Assembly (NCBI RefSeq): GCF_022698165.1 | Contig: NZ_JALDAY010000001.1 | Location: forward strand, 248,001 to 312,000 | Direction: 5' to 3' | Source of the DNA: Streptomyces cylindrosporus | GTDB taxonomy: Bacteria; Actinomycetota; Actinomycetes; Streptomycetales; Streptomycetaceae | DNA: 64,000 nt | Part shown: piece by piece, positions 54,895 through 63,639 of the stretch | Layout: the number at the start of each line of letters is the position of its first letter | Numbering within the stretch: position 1 is the stretch's first letter | Made by a program: the position numbers and the translations under genes | The notes under the pieces: generated by a model | The model's input: only the letters and a program-made list of their open reading frames with translations | Databases searched by the model: none | What the model was told of the DNA's origin: nothing

Positions 54895-57800
54895 GTGACG
54901 CAGCCCACAGCTTCGGCGTATCTCCGCTTCCCGCATGTGCACGGCGAGTTGGTGGCCTTCACCGCCGAGGACGACGTGTGGCTCGCCCCGCTCGACGGCG
55001 GCTGGGCCCGGCGGGTCAGCGCGGACCACGTACCGGTCAACCAGCCCCGCATCTCGCCCGACGGCACCACCGTCGCCTGGAGCTCCACCCGCGATGGCGC
55101 CGCCGAGGTGCACGTGGCGCCCGTGGACGGCGGACCCAGCAGACGTCTGACGTACTGGGGCGGCTGGGGCGCCCGGGTGCGCGGCTGGACCCCGGACGGA
55201 CAGGTCCTGGTCACCAGCGCCCACGGCAGAGCCGGCTCGCGCCGCACCTGGGCCTACGCCGTCCCCCTCGACGGCGGCCCCGCCACCACCCTCCCGTACG
55301 GCCCGGTCGGCGGTGTCGCCCACGGCCCGCACACGGTCCTCGTCACCGTGCCGATGCAGTCCGAGGCCGCCTGGTGGAAGCGGTACAAGGGCGGTACGGC
55401 GGGCAAGCTGTGGATCGACCGGGAGGGGGACGGGGAGTTCGTACGCCTGCATGAGGGGCTCGACGGGAACATCGAGCACCCGGTGTGGGCGGGGGAGCGG
55501 ATCGCCTTTCTCTCCGACCACGAGGGCACCGGCGCGCTGTACTCCTCCCTCGCCGACGGTTCGGATCTACGGCGGCACACCCCCCTCGACGGCTTCTACG
55601 CCCGCCAGGCCGCCGGTGACGGCACCCGTGTCGTGTACTCGGCCGCCGGTGAGCTGTGGCTGCTTGACGACCTCGACGGGGCCGAGCCGCGCCGCCTGGA
55701 CGTCCGGCTCGGCGGGCCGCGCCCGGGACTTCAGCCGTTCCCGGTGAACGCCGCCCGGCGCCTGGAGTCGGCCGCGCCCGACCGCACCGCGCGCGGCAGC
55801 GCCATCGAGGTGCGCGGCGCCGTCCACTGGATCACCCACCGCTCCGGCCCCGCCCGCGCCCTCGCCGCCGAACCCGGGGTACGGGCCCGGCTGCCGCGCA
55901 CCTTCCGGGTCGAGGGCGAGGAGTGGGTGGTGTGGGTGACGGACGCCGAGGGCGACGACGCCCTGGAGTTCGCCCCGGCCACCGGGCTCGCGCCGGGATC
56001 CCGGCCGCGCCGGATCGCCGCCGGGCAGCTCGGCCGGGTGCTGGAGCTCCAGGTCGCCCCGGACGGCAGCCGTACCGCCGTCGCCTCGCACGACGGACGG
56101 CTGCTGCTCGTCGAGCGCGAGTCCGGCGAGGTCCGCGAGGTCGACCGCAGCGCCGACGGCGAGGTCTCCGGCCTCGCCTTCTCACCCGACTCGGCGTGGC
56201 TCGCCTGGTCCCACCCCGGCCCGCGCCCCCTGTGCCAGCTCCGCCTCGCCAACACCACCGACCTCTCCGTCACCGAGGCCACCCCGCTGCGCTTCCAGGA
56301 CTACGACCCCGCCTTCACCCTCGACGGAAAGCACCTCGCCTTCCTCTCCAGCCGCTCCTTCGACCCGGTCTACGACGAGCACGTCTTCGACCTGGCCTTC
56401 GTGACCGGCGACCGCCCGCACCTGATCACGCTGGCCGCGACGACCCCCTCGCCCTTCGGCCCGCAGCGGCACGGACGCCCCTTCGACGCCCCCGACAAGG
56501 ACGAGACCCCCGACAGCGAGGGCACCCCCGCCACCCGTATCGACCTCGAAGGCCTCGCCGACCGGATCGTGCCCTTCCCGGTCGAGGCCGCCCGCTACAC
56601 CGGCCTGCGCGCCGCCAAGGACGGCGTGCTGTGGCTGCGCCACCCGGTGCGCGGCGTCCTCGGTTCCTCCCGGGCCACCCCGGACGCCCCCGAGCCCAAG
56701 ACCGAGCTGGAGCGCTACGACCTCGTCCAGCAGCGCGTCGAGTACCTCGCCTCGGACGCCGACCACTTCGAGGTCAGCGGCGACGGCAAGCGGGTGCTGC
56801 TGATGACCGACGGCCGGCTCAAGGTCGTGCCCAGCGACCGGCGCGCCTCGGGCGACGACGACAGCGACACCAACGTCACCGTCGACCTCACCCGGGTCCG
56901 CCAGACCGTCGAACCGGCCGCCGAGTGGCGGCAGATGTACGAGGAGACGGGCCGCATCATGCGGGACCACTTCTGGCGCCCCGACATGGGCGGCGTCGAC
57001 TGGGACGGCGTCCTGGAGCGCTACCGGCCCGTCCTCGACCGCATCGCCACCCACGGCGACCTCGTCGACCTGCTCTGGGAGGTCCAGGGCGAGCTGGGCA
57101 CCTCGCACGCGTACGTCGTCGCGCACGGCGGCCACGGCAACGGTGCCCGGCAGGGCCTGCTCGGCGCGGACATCTCCCGCCACGAGGACGGCAGTTGGCG
57201 GGTCGACCGCATCCTGCCCGCGGAGACCTCCGACCCCGACGCCCGCTCCCCGCTCGCCGCGCCGGGCGTCGCGGTCCGCCCCGGTGACGCGATCGTCGCG
57301 GTGGCCGGCCACCCCGTCGACCCGGTCACCGGCCCCGGCCCGCTCCTCGTCGGCACGGCGGGCAAGCCGGTCGAGCTGACCATCTCGCCCTCCGGCGGCG
57401 GCGACGTCCGCCACGCCGTGGTCGTGCCGGTCGCCGACGAGACGCCGCTGCGCTACCACGCCTGGGTCGCCGACCGCCGCGCCCACGTCCACGAACGCTC
57501 CGGCGGCCGCCTCGGCTACCTCCACGTCCCCGACATGCAGGCCCCCGGCTGGGCCCAGATCCACCGCGACCTGCGCGTCGAGGTGAACCGCGAGGGCCTG
57601 GTCGTGGACGTCCGGGAGAACGCGGGCGGCCACACCTCCCAGCTCGTCGTGGAGAAGCTCGCGCGCAGGATCGTCGGCTGGGGAGTGCCGCGCGGCATGC
57701 GCCCGTACAGCTATCCCGAGGACGCCCCGCGCGGCCCGGTGGTCGCCGTCGCCAACGAGTGGTCCGGCTCCGACGGCGACATCGTCAACGCGGCGATCAA

Positions 57801-58095
57801 GGCCCTGGGCATCGGCCCGGTGGTCGGCACACGCACCTGGGGCGGGGTGATCGGCATCGACAGCCGCTACCACCTGGTCGACGGCACGCTCATCACCCAG
57901 CCCAAGTACGCGATCTGGCTGGAGGGTTACGGGTGGGGGGTGGAGAACCGGGGGGTGGAGCCGGACGTGGAGGTGGTCCAGACGCCGCAGGACCACGCGG
58001 CGGGCCGGGACACCCAGCTGGACGAGGCGGTGCGGCTGGCGCTGGAGGCACTGGAGAACAACCCCGCGAAAACCCCGCCCGGCGTGCCGACCTGA
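54895..58095 (+). CDS. Tricorn protease homologue (S41 family)
   Basis: A 1066-aa peptidase: N-terminal beta-propeller repeats (PRISPDGTTVAWSSTRDG and DPAFTLDGKHLAFLSSRSFD are blades), a helical core region (EWRQMYEETGRIMRDHFW, MGGVDWDGVLERYRPVLDRI), a PDZ domain near residues 755-840 and an S41 catalytic domain. The nucleophile is in ANEWSGSDGDIVNAAIKALGIG, and the catalytic histidine is probably in GELGTSHAYV. Tricorn forms large complexes that trim proteasome products. No signal peptide is seen, so it is cytoplasmic. Tricorn-interacting factors are not in this window. Confidence 0.93.
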   Translation: MTQPTASAYLRFPHVHGELVAFTAEDDVWLAPLDGGWARRVSADHVPVNQPRISPDGTTVAWSSTRDGAAEVHVAPVDGGPSRRLTYWGGWGARVRGWTPDGQVLVTSAHGRAGSRRTWAYAVPLDGGPATTLPYGPVGGVAHGPHTVLVTVPMQSEAAWWKRYKGGTAGKLWIDREGDGEFVRLHEGLDGNIEHPVWAGERIAFLSDHEGTGALYSSLADGSDLRRHTPLDGFYARQAAGDGTRVVYSAAGELWLLDDLDGAEPRRLDVRLGGPRPGLQPFPVNAARRLESAAPDRTARGSAIEVRGAVHWITHRSGPARALAAEPGVRARLPRTFRVEGEEWVVWVTDAEGDDALEFAPATGLAPGSRPRRIAAGQLGRVLELQVAPDGSRTAVASHDGRLLLVERESGEVREVDRSADGEVSGLAFSPDSAWLAWSHPGPRPLCQLRLANTTDLSVTEATPLRFQDYDPAFTLDGKHLAFLSSRSFDPVYDEHVFDLAFVTGDRPHLITLAATTPSPFGPQRHGRPFDAPDKDETPDSEGTPATRIDLEGLADRIVPFPVEAARYTGLRAAKDGVLWLRHPVRGVLGSSRATPDAPEPKTELERYDLVQQRVEYLASDADHFEVSGDGKRVLLMTDGRLKVVPSDRRASGDDDSDTNVTVDLTRVRQTVEPAAEWRQMYEETGRIMRDHFWRPDMGGVDWDGVLERYRPVLDRIATHGDLVDLLWEVQGELGTSHAYVVAHGGHGNGARQGLLGADISRHEDGSWRVDRILPAETSDPDARSPLAAPGVAVRPGDAIVAVAGHPVDPVTGPGPLLVGTAGKPVELTISPSGGGDVRHAVVVPVADETPLRYHAWVADRRAHVHERSGGRLGYLHVPDMQAPGWAQIHRDLRVEVNREGLVVDVRENAGGHTSQLVVEKLARRIVGWGVPRGMRPYSYPEDAPRGPVVAVANEWSGSDGDIVNAAIKALGIGPVVGTRTWGGVIGIDSRYHLVDGTLITQPKYAIWLEGYGWGVENRGVEPDVEVVQTPQDHAAGRDTQLDEAVRLALEALENNPAKTPPGVPT

Positions 58096-58143
58096 CGACG
58101 ATACGATGCCCCCACAGACGATCAACCACCTGGAGGAATCCAC

Positions 58144-58497
58144 ATGGCCGGGGAACCGCAGGACGACTGCCTGTTCTGCAAGATCGTCGAGGGGCACATC
58201 CCCGCGACCATCGTCCGTGAGACCGAGACCACCGTCGCCTTCCGGGACATCAACCCCCAGGCCCCCACGCACGTCCTGGTGATCCCCAAGGTCCACTACC
58301 CCAACGCCGTGACCCTCGCCGCCGCCGAGCCGGCGATCGCCGCGGACGTCCTGCGCGAGGCCCAGTCCGTCGCCGACGAGGACAAGCTCGACAGCTACCG
58401 CATCGTCTTCAACACCGGCGCCGGCGCGGGCCAGACCGTCTTCCACGCGCACGCCCACGTCCTCGGCGGCCGCGGCCTCCAGTGGCCTCCCGGATAG
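58144..58497 (+). CDS. HIT family hydrolase
   Basis: A 117-aa histidine-triad protein with [30 protein letters not shown] and the catalytic [14 protein letters not shown] proteins hydrolyse AMP-N or AMP-O bonds in nucleoside phosphoramidates and acyl-adenylates. GGAGGAATCCAC precedes the ATG, one of the strongest ribosome sites here. RNase Z follows after 10 bp. Confidence 0.95.
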   Translation: MAGEPQDDCLFCKIVEGHIPATIVRETETTVAFRDINPQAPTHVLVIPKVHYPNAVTLAAAEPAIAADVLREAQSVADEDKLDSYRIVFNTGAGAGQTVFHAHAHVLGGRGLQWPPG

Positions 58498-58507
58498 GCA
58501 ACCCGCC

Positions 58508-59413
58508 GTGTCCGTACGCGAGTTGGTGGTCCTCGGCACAGCCAGCCAGGTTCCCACCCGGCACCGCAACCACAACGGCTACCTCCTGCGCTGGGACGGC
58601 GAGGGCATCCTCTTCGACCCCGGCGAGGGCACCCAGCGCCAGATGCTCCGCGCCGGTGTCGCCGCGCACGACCTGAACCGGATCTGCGTCACCCACTTCC
58701 ACGGCGACCACTCCCTCGGCCTCGCGGGCGTCATCCAGCGCATCAACCTCGACCGGGTCCCGCACGAGGTCACCGCCCACTACCCGAAGTCCGGCCAGCG
58801 CTTCTTCGACCGCCTCCGCCACGCCACGGCGTACCGCGAGACGGTCGACCTCACGGAGGCCCCCGTCGACAAGGACGGCGACCTCGCGGTGACCCCCTCC
58901 TACACCCTCCAGGCCCACCGCCTCTCGCACCCCGTCGAGTCCTACGGCTACGGCCTCACCGAACCCGACGGCCGCCGCATGCTCCCCGACCGCCTCGCCG
59001 CGCACGGCATCAAGGGCCCGGACGTGGGCCGCATCCAGCGCGAGGGCGTGCTGAACGGCGTCCGCCTCGACGAGGTCAGCGAGATCCGCCGCGGCCAGCG
59101 CTTCGCCTTCGTCATGGACACCCGGCTGTGCGACGGCGTGTACGCCCTCGCGGACGGCTGCGACATGCTCGTCATCGAGTCGACCTTCCTCGACGAGGAC
59201 ACCGACCTCGCGGTGGAACACGGCCACCTCACCGCCGGCCAGGCGGCGACGGTCGCGCGCGAGGCGGGCGTACGGCATCTCGTGCTCACGCACTTCAGCC
59301 AGCGCTACACGGACCCCGACGACTTCGAGCGCCAGGCGAGAGCGGCCGGCTTCGAGGGCGAGCTGACGGTCGCGCACGACCTGCTCCGCATCCCGGTTCC
59401 GAAACGGCTGTAA
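58508..59413 (+). CDS. rnz: Ribonuclease Z
   Basis: A 301-aa MBL-fold endonuclease that cuts the 3' trailer of tRNA precursors. It has [19 protein letters not shown], the metal motif [31 protein letters not shown] and VLTHFSQRY with the C-terminal histidine region. Relevant here because the tRNA-Ala genes lack an encoded CCA and so require RNase Z cleavage at the discriminator. GTG 58508 follows the HIT gene by 10 bp. Confidence 0.93.
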   Translation: MSVRELVVLGTASQVPTRHRNHNGYLLRWDGEGILFDPGEGTQRQMLRAGVAAHDLNRICVTHFHGDHSLGLAGVIQRINLDRVPHEVTAHYPKSGQRFFDRLRHATAYRETVDLTEAPVDKDGDLAVTPSYTLQAHRLSHPVESYGYGLTEPDGRRMLPDRLAAHGIKGPDVGRIQREGVLNGVRLDEVSEIRRGQRFAFVMDTRLCDGVYALADGCDMLVIESTFLDEDTDLAVEHGHLTAGQAATVAREAGVRHLVLTHFSQRYTDPDDFERQARAAGFEGELTVAHDLLRIPVPKRL

Positions 59414-59421
59414 AACACCCG

Positions 59422-59427
59422 TACGAT
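59422..59427 (+). promoter_or_regulatory. Leaderless -10 of the deaminase gene
   Basis: TACGAT ends exactly six bases before ATG 59434. Confidence 0.55.
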
Positions 59428-59433
59428 ACTGCG

Positions 59434-60423
59434 ATGCCCCTCCCCAAAGCAGAACTGCACCTCCACATCGAAGGCACCCTGGAGCCCGAGCTCGCCTTCG
59501 AGCTCGCCGCCCGCAACGACGTGGAGCTGCCGTACGCCGACACGGACGCGCTCCGCAAGGCGTACGACTTCGACGGCCTCCAGTCCTTCCTGAACCTGTA
59601 CTACGAGCTCATGGCCGTCCTGCGCACCGAGCGGGACTTCGAGGACCTGGCGAACGCCTACCTCGCCCGCGCCGCCGCGCAGGGCGTCCGGCACGCGGAG
59701 ATCTTCTTCGACCCGCAGGCGCACATCGCACGGGGCGTCGCGATGGCCACGGTGGTGGAGGGTCTGTGGCGCGCGCTGGGGAGCAGCGAGGCGAACCACG
59801 GCGTGTCGACCCGGCTGATCATGTGCTTCCTGCGCGACGAGTCCGCCGAGTCGGCCCTGGAGACCCTGGAGGCCGCGAAGCCCCACCTCGACCGCATCAC
59901 CGGCATCGGCCTCGACTCCGCCGAGGTCGGCCACCCGCCGGCGAAGTTCCGCGAGGTGTACGAGGCCGCGGCGGCGCTGGGCCTACGCCGGGTCGCGCAC
60001 GCCGGAGAGGAGGGCCCGCCGGAGTACATCACGGAGGCCCTGGACGTCCTCGGCGTCGAACGGATCGACCACGGGCTCAGGTGCATGGAGTCCCCCGAAC
60101 TGGTCGAGCGCCTGGCCCGCGACCGCATCCCGCTGACCCTGTGCCCCCTCTCCAACGTCCGCCTGCGGACTGTCGACACCCTCGCCGACCACCCCTTGCC
60201 GGCAATGCTGGACGCGGGCTTGATGTGCACGGTCAACTCCGACGACCCGGCGTACTTCGGGGGTTACGCGGGAGACAACTTCGAGGCCGTTCAGAAGAGC
60301 TTGGGTTTGTCGGAGGACCGCCTCCGGGAACTGGCCCGCAACTCCTTCCTCGCATCCTTCCTGGAGGACGACGAGGAACGGCGCTCCCGCTACTTGGCCG
60401 AGGTAGAGGCGTACGAGTTCTAG
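59434..60423 (+). CDS. Adenosine/adenine deaminase family protein
   Basis: A 329-aa metal-dependent purine deaminase: zinc ligands HLHIEG, then HAGEEGPPEYI (His and catalytic Glu), ERIDHGLR, and the aspartates in VNSDDPAYFGGY. The SDDPAYFGGY form is closer to the adenine deaminase (Aah1-type) subgroup than to classic adenosine deaminase, so the true substrate may be adenine or a substituted adenine. ATG 59434 is set by the -10 box. Its TAG stop shares the CTAG palindrome with the convergent MFS gene. Confidence 0.93.
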   Translation: MPLPKAELHLHIEGTLEPELAFELAARNDVELPYADTDALRKAYDFDGLQSFLNLYYELMAVLRTERDFEDLANAYLARAAAQGVRHAEIFFDPQAHIARGVAMATVVEGLWRALGSSEANHGVSTRLIMCFLRDESAESALETLEAAKPHLDRITGIGLDSAEVGHPPAKFREVYEAAAALGLRRVAHAGEEGPPEYITEALDVLGVERIDHGLRCMESPELVERLARDRIPLTLCPLSNVRLRTVDTLADHPLPAMLDAGLMCTVNSDDPAYFGGYAGDNFEAVQKSLGLSEDRLRELARNSFLASFLEDDEERRSRYLAEVEAYEF

Positions 60424-61613
60424 GCCGCCTTGGCAACGTCCGGCGCCGTCTCGCGCCCCGATAGGGGCGCGGGGAACTGCGCGACAAGCCCCCACCGACC
60501 GGCACGCAAGGCAACAACCGTCATAGGTACGGCGATCACCACCAACCCCACCGCCAACACAACACCCATCACGGCAAACCCAGCCCGAGCCGCCAGCAAA
60601 CTCCCGGTCAGCGGCCCCGCAGCCGTCCCCAGCGACGAAGCCGACCCCACCAGCACAGCCCAACGCCCGCGCGGATCCAAACAAGCGGCCAGCCCGATGA
60701 CGTACGAAAGCACCACCGGATAGATCAGGTTCCACGCGATCTCCCCGACCGCGAAGGACTTAAGCCCGGTCGCCGACGCGCTCAGCACAATGCAGCCAGC
60801 GATGACCACCGTCCCCGCCCCCACCGGCACCGCCCGCCCGAACCTCGGTCCCACCGCTCCCGCGACCGTCACGCCGAACAACCCCGCCCCGAGCGCCACC
60901 GCGAAGACCACACCAACGGTCGCCTCCGCCAGATGCGCCTGCTCCAGCCCGATACGCCCGCTGACACCCCACAGCGAGTTCTGCACGAGGGACCAGCAGA
61001 GCATCGCCGCGGCGAGGACGAGACCGGAGCGGCGATGGGGGAGCCGGCTGCCGTCGAGCGGCATGTGCGCAACCGCCGTACGGAGCGGGAGCCGACCGGT
61101 GAGCGGCCAGACCGCGAGCGCCGTCAGGGCGATCGCGGCGACTGGCTGCCCGTGCCCGGCCCCGAGGTGGGGGACGGTCAGATAGACCGCGCCGGCCAGA
61201 GCGGACACCCCCAGCAGCCCGAGCGTGGTCGTCCGGTGCGGATCCGGCTGCGCGGCGATTCCCGTCGCGGCCACCGTCGTCGCCGTACCGGATCCGAACC
61301 CGCCGACGAGGGCCCCCGCGACGACGATCCAGACACTGCCGGTCAGCGCGGCGGTGCCGTAGCCGAGGACGGCGAGGGCGAGGCCGATGCGGGCGAGGGC
61401 GCGGGGGCCGATCGGGTCGACCCGGGAGGCCAGCGCGAACCCGGCGGCCGCCGAACTCAGCAGCAGCGCGCTGCCGATGGCACCCGCCTGGGTGGCGGTC
61501 AGCGGAAGCCCCGAGTCCAGGCGGCCGACGGTGGTCGGGAGGAGGTACGGGGCGAGGTACCCGGCCGTGAAAAGGGCGACGAGGGGCCAGGCGATGGTGC
61601 GGGGGGCGAACAC
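60420..61613 (-). CDS. MFS transporter
   Basis: An approximately 397-aa membrane protein with about 12 hydrophobic segments (PLVALFTAGYLAPYLLPTTV, VVAGALVGGFGSGTATTVAA, GVVFAVALGAGLFGVTVAGAV and others). GTG 61613 has GGGAA six bases upstream and gives a normal MFS length; the open frame to 61793 is Pro/Ser-rich and unlikely to be coding. The last 28 residues (AGRWGLVAQFPAPLSGRETA) are encoded by a dispersed Streptomyces repeat. The solute is unknown; proximity to a purine deaminase might hint at nucleobase transport. Confidence 0.85.
   Translation of the reverse strand: MFAPRTIAWPLVALFTAGYLAPYLLPTTVGRLDSGLPLTATQAGAIGSALLLSSAAAGFALASRVDPIGPRALARIGLALAVLGYGTAALTGSVWIVVAGALVGGFGSGTATTVAATGIAAQPDPHRTTTLGLLGVSALAGAVYLTVPHLGAGHGQPVAAIALTALAVWPLTGRLPLRTAVAHMPLDGSRLPHRRSGLVLAAAMLCWSLVQNSLWGVSGRIGLEQAHLAEATVGVVFAVALGAGLFGVTVAGAVGPRFGRAVPVGAGTVVIAGCIVLSASATGLKSFAVGEIAWNLIYPVVLSYVIGLAACLDPRGRWAVLVGSASSLGTAAGPLTGSLLAARAGFAVMGVVLAVGLVVIAVPMTVVALRAGRWGLVAQFPAPLSGRETAPDVAKAA
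60453..60502. repeat. Dispersed Streptomyces intergenic repeat
   Basis: GCGCCCC-GATA-GGGGCGC (60453-60470) followed by GGGGAACTGCGCGA and then AGCCCCCACCG is a sequence I recognise as repeated in many Streptomyces intergenic regions. Here it encodes the C-terminus of the MFS transporter and can also form a hairpin that would end the convergent transcripts. Confidence 0.65.
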
Positions 61614-61811
61614 GGGCGTTCCCAGGGCATGCGAAAGAGACGGCTCGGAAAAGGGGGTTGGGCGACGACCGTCGACGGACAGGAACGCGCGAGGAATTTG
61701 TATCAAGCACCCGGTTGTGGAAGAAGGGCCGGGGGTGTGATGTGGCACACGTTGCGTTTGGGGTGAGAGGGGCCGGGTAGAAGCGCGCGTCAACAGCCGT
61801 GGGACCGTGGG

Positions 61812-62597
61812 CTAACGCCAGTGGGCCGAGCCGCCCGCTCCCGGGGCCGTCGCCTCGATCTTCGCCCTGATCTCCCGCATGACCGCCACGATCCGCTCCT
61901 CGTGCTCCGGGGTCAGCCGGGCCACGGGCACCGAGCAGCTGATCGCGTCCTGCGCCGGAGTCTCGTAACGCAGCGCGAAGCCGAAGCCGACGATGCCGAG
62001 GACGCCCTCCTCGCGGTCGACCGAGTAGCCGCGCGTGCGCACCGACGCGAGGTCGGCGGCGAGGGACTCACGGGTCGTACGGGTGTTGGGGGTGAGGGAC
62101 TCGTACGGGCCCTCGGGCAGCTCCGTGTCGGGGCGCTCGGCCAGCAGCGCCTTGCCCAGCGCGCCCACGTGGGCCGGGAGGCGGCGGCCGACGCGGCTGA
62201 TCGTGCGCAGGTACTCGTGCGACTCGCGGGTCGCCAGGTACGCCACGTCCCGGCCGTCCAGGCGGCCCATGTGGATCGTCTCGCCGAGCGCCTCCGACGC
62301 CTCGTCGAGGTAGGGGCGTACGGCCCGTACCCGCGGGTCGGAGTCCAGATAGCTGGTGCCGGTCAGCAGGGCGTGGATGCCGATGCCGTAGAGGGAGCCG
62401 GTGATGTCCGTGCGCACCCAGCCCCGGCCGATCAGGGTCTGCAGCAGCGCGTACATCGAGCTGCGGGGCACGCCCAGCGCGTCCGCCAGTTCCTGCAGCC
62501 GGGCGGGCCGGTCGCCGCGCGCGGCCAGCAGTTCCAGCAGTTCCACCGTCCGCGCGGCCGACTTCACCTCACGGACGCCGCCACCTGTCTCCGACAT
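61812..62597 (-). CDS. IclR family transcriptional regulator
   Basis: A 261-aa regulator: N-terminal winged helix (VKSAARTVELLELLAARGDRPARL in parts, LGVPRSSMYALLQTL) and a C-terminal effector-binding GAF-like domain (RLPAHVGALGKALLAE, GYSVDREEGVLGIVGFGFAL, ISCSVPVARL). ATG 62597 is set by a -10 box six bases upstream. It is divergent from kdgD-gudD, so it is most likely the repressor of sugar-acid catabolism. Confidence 0.93.
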   Translation of the reverse strand: MSETGGGVREVKSAARTVELLELLAARGDRPARLQELADALGVPRSSMYALLQTLIGRGWVRTDITGSLYGIGIHALLTGTSYLDSDPRVRAVRPYLDEASEALGETIHMGRLDGRDVAYLATRESHEYLRTISRVGRRLPAHVGALGKALLAERPDTELPEGPYESLTPNTRTTRESLAADLASVRTRGYSVDREEGVLGIVGFGFALRYETPAQDAISCSVPVARLTPEHEERIVAVMREIRAKIEATAPGAGGSAHWR

Positions 62598-62603
62598 GGG
62601 GCG

Positions 62604-62609
62604 ATGGTA
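62604..62609 (-). promoter_or_regulatory. Leaderless -10 of the iclR gene
   Basis: On the minus strand TACCAT ends exactly six bases before the ATG at 62597. Confidence 0.55.
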
Positions 62610-62628
62610 GTCGGCCGGTGCGCGCCCG

Positions 62629-62657
62629 TTGACTGTCGTGGTTCGCATATCTAGGCT
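62629..62657 (+). promoter_or_regulatory. kdgD promoter
   Basis: TTGACT (62629-62634), 17 bp, TAGGCT (62652-62657): close to the consensus for the main sigma factor. Transcription should start near 62664. Confidence 0.7.
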
Positions 62658-62670
62658 CTGTCTTCATACG

Positions 62671-62683
62671 TAGATGACATCTA
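62671..62683 (+). promoter_or_regulatory. Candidate IclR operator
   Basis: TAGAT-GAC-ATCTA is a perfect inverted repeat just after the predicted kdgD start of transcription and before its ribosome site. A related half-site (ATATCTA) overlaps the -10 at 62648-62654. The placement suits a repressor. Confidence 0.55.
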
Positions 62684-62697
62684 TATGGGGAGACCTC

Positions 62698-63639
62698 ATG
62701 GCCGGTGCGGCGGAGACGACCGCGGGCAGGCTGCGGGACGGGATGGCGAACGGCGTGCTCTCCTTCCCGCTGACCTCCTTCCACGACGACGGCTCCCTCG
62801 ACCCCGAGGGCTTCCGCGCCCATGCCGCCGCGCAGCTCGCCACCGGGCCCGGCGCGGTCTTCCCGGCCTGCGGCACCGGTGAGTTCTTCTCGCTGGACGA
62901 GGACGAGTACCGGCAGGTGGTGACCATCGCCGTCGAGGAGGCGGGCGGGCGGGTGCCCGTCGTCGCGGGGGTCGGGTACGGCTGGGCGCAGGCCGCCCGT
63001 TTCGCGCGCATCGCCGAGGAGGCCGGCGCCGACGCCCTGCTGGTGCTGCCGCACTATCTGGTCGCCGCCCCGCAGGAGGGCCTGGTCGCCCAACTGGAGC
63101 AGCTCGCCGCCCGCACCCGGCTCCCGCTCATCGCCTACCAGCGCGGCCAAGTCGCCTATACGGCAGCCTCGTTGAGGCGCATCGCCGCACTCCCGAACGT
63201 CATCGGCCTCAAGGACGGCCACAGCGACCTCGACCGGCTCCAGCGCCTCACCCTGGCCGCCCCCGAGGGCTTCCTCTTCTTCAACGGCGCCGCCACCGCC
63301 GAGATCCAGGCCCGCGCCTACGCCACCGTCGGCGTCCCCGCCTACTCCTCCGCCGTGCACGCCTTCGCACCCGAGATCGCCAACACCTTCTTCGCCGCAC
63401 TGAGGGCCGGCGACGACAAGACCCTGGACCGGCTCCTGCGCGACTTCTACGTCCCGCTGGTCGAACTCCGCGACCGGGTACCGGGATACGCGGTCTCCCT
63501 GGTCAAGGCGGCGGCCCGGCTCCGTGGCCGACCCGTCGGCCCGGTCCGCGCACCGCTCACCGACCCGTCCCCCGCCGACCTGGCCGAACTGGAGTCCCTG
63601 CTCGCCACCGGCCTCGACCTCGTAGGAGCCCGACCGTGA
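62698..63639 (+). CDS. kdgD: 5-dehydro-4-deoxyglucarate dehydratase
   Basis: A 313-aa member of the DHDPS/NAL (class I aldolase fold) family that converts 5-dehydro-4-deoxyglucarate to 2-oxoglutarate semialdehyde with loss of water and CO2. The Schiff-base lysine is in VIGLKDGHSDLDRL, the tyrosine in LIAYQRGQVAY; SFPLTSFHDDGSLD and FPACGTGEFFSL are typical. ATG 62698 has GGGGAG about seven bases upstream. Its stop overlaps the GTG of gudD. Confidence 0.93.
   Translation: MAGAAETTAGRLRDGMANGVLSFPLTSFHDDGSLDPEGFRAHAAAQLATGPGAVFPACGTGEFFSLDEDEYRQVVTIAVEEAGGRVPVVAGVGYGWAQAARFARIAEEAGADALLVLPHYLVAAPQEGLVAQLEQLAARTRLPLIAYQRGQVAYTAASLRRIAALPNVIGLKDGHSDLDRLQRLTLAAPEGFLFFNGAATAEIQARAYATVGVPAYSSAVHAFAPEIANTFFAALRAGDDKTLDRLLRDFYVPLVELRDRVPGYAVSLVKAAARLRGRPVGPVRAPLTDPSPADLAELESLLATGLDLVGARP

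Noticed and set aside
61614..61793. N-terminal 60-residue extension of the MFS transporter
   Set aside because: Pro/Ser-rich, AT-richer and without a ribosome site; GTG 61613 gives the standard length.
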